Positions 6,000 to 8,629 of a stretch of DNA of 8,629 bases are shown here, one piece after another. A model generated the notes under the pieces. It was given only the letters and a program-made list of their open reading frames with translations. It was not told where the DNA came from and did no database searches. How positions within the stretch are numbered: the first letter of the stretch is position 1; the number at the start of each line of letters is the position of its first letter. The position numbers and the translations under genes are program-made. Origin of the DNA: a bacterium (GTDB lineage: Archaea; Thermoplasmatota; Thermoplasmata; Lutacidiplasmatales; UBA184); assembly GCA_021832495.1 (NCBI GenBank), contig JAKBKR010000069.1, positions 1-8,629 on the forward strand, given 5' to 3'.

Positions 6000-6539
6000 A
6001 TGGCGGAAGGACCCCGATATCGAGTGCATTTCCGACGCCGACGGGACGGCAAGACGAACTACCGATACCGACTCAAGCTCCTGAAGAGCGGCAAGCCCCG
6101 CGCGGTCGTTCGGATCACCAACGCCCGCGTGCTCGTGACCCTCACACGGTACGATCCTCACGGAGACTTGGTGGCGGCCCAGGCCCAATCCACCGAGCTC
6201 TCCGGGCTTGGATTCGGTGAGCGCTCGCTCACCTCGACGACCGCCGCTTACCTCACCGGGTACCTGGCCGGGGTAAGAAGCCTCGCCGCGGGCCATCCAG
6301 AGGCCGTCTTGGACGGGGGGTTGACGCATCCGACCCCGGGTGGAAGGGTAATGGGCGCCCTCAAAGGTCTGGTGGACGCCGGACTGCAGATCCCACATTC
6401 GCAGGAGCACTTCCCGAGTGCGGACCGGATCTCGGGCCAGCACTTGAAAGAGAAGATCCCTGTGGACTTAGGCAAGATGATAGAGAAGATCAAGAACGGC
6501 GTCGCCCCATCGACCAAGGCGGCGGGAAAGAGCGCATGA
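6000..6539 (+). CDS. rpl18: 50S ribosomal protein L18 (uL18)
   Basis: 5S rRNA-binding protein of the central protuberance, working with L5. The 179 residues match the long archaeal/eukaryotic (L5-like) form: GPRYRVHFRRRRDGKTNYRYRL (4-25), SGKPRAVVRITNARV (30-44), YDPHGD (51-56), AAYLTGYLAGVRSL (82-95), GRVMGALKGLVDAGLQIPHS (115-134) and FPSADRISGQHL (138-149). A Lys/Ala-rich C-terminal end follows. ATG 6000 lies four bases after the L19e stop, with GGAG at 5986-5989. The final codons overlap S5 as ATGA. Confidence 0.96.
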   Translation: MAEGPRYRVHFRRRRDGKTNYRYRLKLLKSGKPRAVVRITNARVLVTLTRYDPHGDLVAAQAQSTELSGLGFGERSLTSTTAAYLTGYLAGVRSLAAGHPEAVLDGGLTHPTPGGRVMGALKGLVDAGLQIPHSQEHFPSADRISGQHLKEKIPVDLGKMIEKIKNGVAPSTKAAGKSA

Positions 6540-7339
6540 GGAGCGAAGGCCGAGGCGACAACCGGGAAGGGGCCCCGGACCCCACGGCGTCCTGGATGCC
6601 TCGCACGGAACTCGGGAAGCGGGTCCGTGCCGGCGAGATCACGACCTTCTCCGAGGCATATCACAGCGGTCTCTCCATCAAGGAATCCCAGATCGTGGAC
6701 ATCCTCCTGCCGGAGATGCAGGACGAAGTGCTGGATGTGAACATGGTCCAGCGGATGACGGATTCGGGCCGTCGGCTCAAGTTCGCCATTACGGTCGTCG
6801 TTGGGAACGGGGACGGTGTCGTGGGGCTTGGACGGTCGAAGGGCAAGGAGGTCGGCCCGGCCATCCGTACGGCCATCGACCGGGCAAAGCTCAACCTCAT
6901 CGAAGTCATCCGGGGCTGTGGCAGTTGGGAGTGCGGGTGTTACCGTCCGCATTCGCTCCCTTTCTCGGTCACCGGAAAGTGCGGCAGCATTCGCGTGACG
7001 TTCAAGCCGGCTCCCCAGGGGGTCGGGCTCGCCGTCGGGGATGTGGCCAAGCCCGTCCTAAGGTTCGCCGGCATCAAGGACGCGTGGGGATTCACCCAGG
7101 GTCACACCAAGACCACCGTGAACTATGCCATGGCCGCCTTCGATGCCATGCGAAAGCTCTCTCTCCTGAAGGTTCCACCGGCGGATCTGAACCGGCTCAA
7201 GATGATCCGGGGTCCCACCGGTACTTCCATCCTCCCGAAGATCGAACCGCTGCCCGAAGGCGAGCGGCGGGGCGGGGGAGGTCGGGGAGGACCCGGCCGG
7301 GGAGGACCGCGCCGGCGCGGGGGCGGAGGTCGGTTCTGA
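6536..7339 (+). CDS. rps5: 30S ribosomal protein S5 (uS5) with RGG-like tail
   Basis: Small-subunit protein at the mRNA entry/decoding region that affects fidelity. It has 267 residues, long for an archaeal S5. After a charged 19-residue N-terminus comes the archaeal segment WMPRTELGKRVRAGEITTFSE (20-40). The double-stranded-RNA-binding-like S5 N domain follows, containing VNMVQRMTDSGRR (68-80), VVVGNGDGVVGLGRSKGKEVG (87-107) and the cysteine-containing RGCGSWECGC (126-135). The C domain holds PQGVGLAVGDVAKPVLRFAGIKD (160-182). Residues 242-267 are almost purely Gly, Arg and Pro, an RGG-like basic tail that is not part of the fold. ATG 6536 overlaps the L18 stop (ATGA) with only a weak upstream site. 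M21 is a possible later start, but it would remove Trp20 of the conserved segment. Confidence 0.95.
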   Translation: MRSEGRGDNREGAPDPTASWMPRTELGKRVRAGEITTFSEAYHSGLSIKESQIVDILLPEMQDEVLDVNMVQRMTDSGRRLKFAITVVVGNGDGVVGLGRSKGKEVGPAIRTAIDRAKLNLIEVIRGCGSWECGCYRPHSLPFSVTGKCGSIRVTFKPAPQGVGLAVGDVAKPVLRFAGIKDAWGFTQGHTKTTVNYAMAAFDAMRKLSLLKVPPADLNRLKMIRGPTGTSILPKIEPLPEGERRGGGGRGGPGRGGPRRRGGGGRF

Positions 7340-7341
7340 TG
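7325..7341 (+). promoter_or_regulatory. Ribosome binding site for L30 inside the S5 tail
   Basis: GGAGGT at 7325-7330 lies eight bases before ATG 7339 and fixes the start of L30, whose ATG shares one base with the S5 stop (TGATG). The same bases encode the final Gly-Gly of the S5 glycine/arginine tail. Confidence 0.7.
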
Positions 7342-7785
7342 GTGTGGCTCGTCGTGCGCGTGCGGGGAGGCATTCACGCCCACCGGGACATCCTGGCCAC
7401 CTTCCGGGAGCTCCGGTTGCACAGGCCAAACCACGCGACCATCCTTCCCGAGGAGGAATCCTACCGTGGGATGCTTACCCGGGTCCAGGGATATGTCACC
7501 TGGGGTCCGGTCTCGGTCGAGACCGTGGAGCTGCTCCTGAAAGGACGCGGGAAGCAGCCGGACGGGGAACCGTTGGCCGATGGGGAAGCGAAGAAGCTCG
7601 CCCCTCAGGCCGCCAAGGAGGGGCTCCGTGGGGTGAAGGGGTCCGTGGTACCTGTGTTCCGGCTCAAGGCGCCGACCGGGGGCTGGAGATCCACAAAGAA
7701 GCCCTTCACGATGGGTGGTGCCCTCGGGTTCCGCGCGGCGGGAACCAAGGATGACATGAACGCGGTAGCCCGCCGGATGATCTGA
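7339..7785 (+). CDS. rpl30: 50S ribosomal protein L30 (uL30)
   Basis: Large-subunit protein of the long archaeal/eukaryotic (L7-like) type, with 148 residues compared with about 60 in bacteria. The ferredoxin-like core begins VWLVVRVRGGIHAHRDILATFRELRLHRPNHATIL (2-36), with YRGMLTRVQGYVTWGPVS (42-59) after it. The archaeal extension carries LKGRG (67-71) and ends GLRGVKGSVVPVFRLKAPTGGW, then KPFTMGGALGFR (121-132). The reading frame is open well upstream of 7339, but homology and the ribosome binding site place the start at ATG 7339. L15 follows after 19 bases. Confidence 0.95.
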   Translation: MVWLVVRVRGGIHAHRDILATFRELRLHRPNHATILPEEESYRGMLTRVQGYVTWGPVSVETVELLLKGRGKQPDGEPLADGEAKKLAPQAAKEGLRGVKGSVVPVFRLKAPTGGWRSTKKPFTMGGALGFRAAGTKDDMNAVARRMI

Positions 7786-7804
7786 AGGGGAAGGAGGCAG
7801 GAAT

Positions 7805-8212
7805 ATGGTTTCAAAGACAAGGAAGTTCCGGGGGTCCCGGACCCATGGCCGAGGGACCAAGGCGGGCCGGGGAGCGGGAAAGCGCGGCGGTACTGGAAAT
7901 GCTGGTCTACACAAGCACAAGTTCAAGAGCATGCTCATCTATGCGCCGGACCATTTCGGGCGCCATGGTTTCAAGCGCCCCGCTGCGGCGATGTCCTATC
8001 CCGTGGCGGTGAACGTCGGGGAGCTTCCCACGCTCGCCCCGCTTCTCAAGGAGAAGGGGCTACTGACTTCGGAGGGTGCGGTGAACGTGGCCGACCTCAC
8101 CGGGGCCGGCATCGACCGTCTCCTCGGTGGTGGCAAGGTCGAAGGGAAGTGGAAGGTCCGGGTCGCTCACGCTTCCCGCCTGGCGCAGGAAAAGGTCGAG
8201 ATCGCGCAATAG
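7805..8212 (+). CDS. rpl15: 50S ribosomal protein L15 (uL15)
   Basis: Late-binding 23S rRNA protein with a long basic glycine-rich N-terminal extension that threads into the rRNA. The 135 residues show RKFRGSRTHGRGTKAGRGAG (6-25), RGGTGNAGLHKHKF (27-40), YAPDHFGRHGFKRP (46-59, the archaeal/eukaryotic L27a-like signature) and a C-terminal L18e/L15-like domain with NVADLTGAGIDRLLGGGKVEGKWKVRVAHA. It is slightly shorter than typical archaeal L15 (about 145-150). ATG 7805 has GGAGG at 7793-7797. It is the last gene of the ribosomal cluster here; secY, the usual next gene, is absent. Confidence 0.95.
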   Translation: MVSKTRKFRGSRTHGRGTKAGRGAGKRGGTGNAGLHKHKFKSMLIYAPDHFGRHGFKRPAAAMSYPVAVNVGELPTLAPLLKEKGLLTSEGAVNVADLTGAGIDRLLGGGKVEGKWKVRVAHASRLAQEKVEIAQ

Positions 8213-8235
8213 GCCCATCGGCCGCATCCGTTCGA

Positions 8236-8254
8236 CTCTGGCCGAGTGCCAGAG
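8236..8254 (+). terminator. Perfect 7-bp hairpin 24 bases after L15
   Basis: CTCTGGC (8236-8242) and GCCAGAG (8248-8254) form a perfect stem around the loop CGAGT. It lies just beyond the L15 stop and could mark or protect the 3' end of the long ribosomal mRNA. No T-rich tract follows, and archaeal transcription termination depends mainly on T-runs, so the terminator role is only a guess. Confidence 0.3.
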
Positions 8255-8262
8255 AGTTCACC

Positions 8263-8290
8263 GCCGCCTCCCGCAATGGAGAGTGGCGGC
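8263..8290 (+). repeat. Second inverted repeat in the L15-hemA gap
   Basis: GCCGCC (8263-8268) pairs with GGCGGC (8285-8290). An inner TCC (8269-8271) can pair with GGA (8278-8280), leaving a bulge on the 3' side (8281-8284). It sits about 20 bases before the hemA TATA-like box. It could be a mRNA 3'-end structure or an operator-like site. In GC-rich DNA a chance match of this size is possible. Confidence 0.25.
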
Positions 8291-8308
8291 CCTTGGGGTT
8301 CGAGGCAT

Positions 8309-8318
8309 GCTTTAAATC
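8309..8318 (+). promoter_or_regulatory. Archaeal TATA box, putative hemA promoter
   Basis: GCTTTAAATC is a good match to the archaeal TATA-box core and stands out in a strongly GC-rich region. Transcription from a TATA box usually starts about 25 bases downstream, here near 8339-8341, about 10-12 bases before the hemA ATG at 8351. That gives a very short leader which still contains GAGG (8341-8344), a possible ribosome binding site. I see no strong purine-rich BRE directly upstream. Confidence 0.6.
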
Positions 8319-8350
8319 CGAAGCGACCTCAGATACCCGCGAGGCGTGGC

Positions 8351-8629
8351 ATGGGTCTACTCTGCCTGAGCGTTCGCTCCCGGCGCAGTGGGCTGGCATC
8401 GCTGGACAAGCTCTCGGATCGAAAGGCCCAAGATCTTCTGCGCCGGACGCTCCGCCACCATCCGACGACCGCAGGGGTGGCCCTCCGGACCTGCAACCGC
8501 TTTGAGCTCTACTTCTCGATGCCCGATGGGGTGGAGCCTGCCGTCCGCCGTTTCATCGGTTCCTTCCGATTGGACCCCCACCAAGAACTCTACGCCGGGG
8601 TACGGGTCGTCGAACACCTTTTCGAGGTG
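8351..8629 (+). CDS. hemA: Glutamyl-tRNA reductase, 5' part
   Basis: NADPH-dependent enzyme that converts glutamyl-tRNA(Glu) to glutamate-1-semialdehyde, the first committed step of C5-route tetrapyrrole synthesis (heme, siroheme, corrinoids or F430). The first 93 codons are present; the window edge cuts the gene. Decisive is LRTCNRFELY (residues 45-54): TCNR carries the catalytic cysteine (C48) that forms the thioester with the glutamyl group. GVRVVEHLFEV (83-93) matches the G-eAv-HLF-V segment that begins the next conserved block. The N-terminal strand reads LLCLSVRSRRSGLASLDKLS, without the usual S/T-H-K-x-A motif, so it is diverged there. ATG 8351 is the first start after the TATA-like box; no in-frame ATG or GTG lies in the stretch between that box and 8351. 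Confidence 0.9.
   Translation, partial: MGLLCLSVRSRRSGLASLDKLSDRKAQDLLRRTLRHHPTTAGVALRTCNRFELYFSMPDGVEPAVRRFIGSFRLDPHQELYAGVRVVEHLFEV

Noticed and set aside
7258..7336. Short tandem repeat (microsatellite-like) in the S5 3' end
   Set aside because: The GGGGAGG-type units are imperfect and stay in frame, so I treat it as a coding Gly/Arg tail and not as a separate repeat element.
6925..7338. Upstream in-frame extension of L30
   Set aside because: It overlaps the conserved C domain of S5 and reads as low-complexity sequence; the L30 homology begins at ATG 7339.
7123..7938. 271-codon minus-strand open frame opposite S5, L30 and L15
   Set aside because: Proline/arginine-rich low-complexity translation caused by the Gly/Arg-coding S5 tail on the other strand; no start signal or homology seen.
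8213..8350. A small gene, tRNA or other RNA gene in the L15-hemA gap
   Set aside because: No open frame with a ribosome binding site, no cloverleaf and no box C/D motifs seen; only the hairpins and the TATA-like box.
1..8629. Mobile elements, CRISPR arrays, defence or secondary-metabolism genes
   Set aside because: Every part of the window up to 8212 is accounted for by core ribosomal genes and rnp1, and the rest by a promoter region and hemA; no repeats or transposase motifs were seen.

Overview
The window is a GC-rich stretch of archaeal chromosome carrying most of a ribosomal protein superoperon (the S10/spc-like cluster). The set is diagnostic of Archaea: S4e, L32e and L19e, which bacteria lack, sit among universal proteins, together with the RNase P protein Rnp1 (Rpp29 family) and the long archaeal forms of L30, L18 and S5. 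Shine-Dalgarno-led starts, frequent ATGA/GTGA overlaps and the gene content suggest a high-GC euryarchaeal-type lineage. A Thermoplasmatota-like organism is possible, but the sequence alone does not settle this.

Layout, all on the + strand: the 3' end of L22 (1-290), S3, L29, Rnp1, S17, L14, L24, S4e, L5, S14 (48 codons), S8, L6, L32e, L19e, L18, S5, L30 and L15 (ending at 8212). Genes are separated by at most 19 bases, and most stop codons overlap the next start by 1-11 bases, so this is almost certainly one translationally coupled transcription unit whose promoter lies upstream of the window. A 138-base intergenic region (8213-8350) follows. It holds two potential hairpins and a good archaeal TATA-like box. 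Next comes the 5' part of hemA, glutamyl-tRNA reductase, cut by the window edge.

The 17 ribosomal proteins supply both subunits (S3, S4e, S5, S8, S14, S17; L5, L6, L14, L15, L18, L19e, L22, L24, L29, L30, L32e), and Rnp1 links ribosome production to tRNA 5' maturation. HemA starts tetrapyrrole synthesis from glutamyl-tRNA and appears to be a separate unit with its own promoter. The secY gene that usually follows L15 in Archaea is not here.

I found no undescribed system; this is core housekeeping DNA. The points worth a second look are: several proteins have low-complexity Glu- or Gly-rich C-terminal tails whose codons also form the ribosome binding site of the next gene; S5 ends in an RGG-like tail; L24 has lost the KOW-motif glycine; the end of the cluster is rearranged (L15-hemA instead of L15-secY); and HemA has an unusual N-terminal motif.
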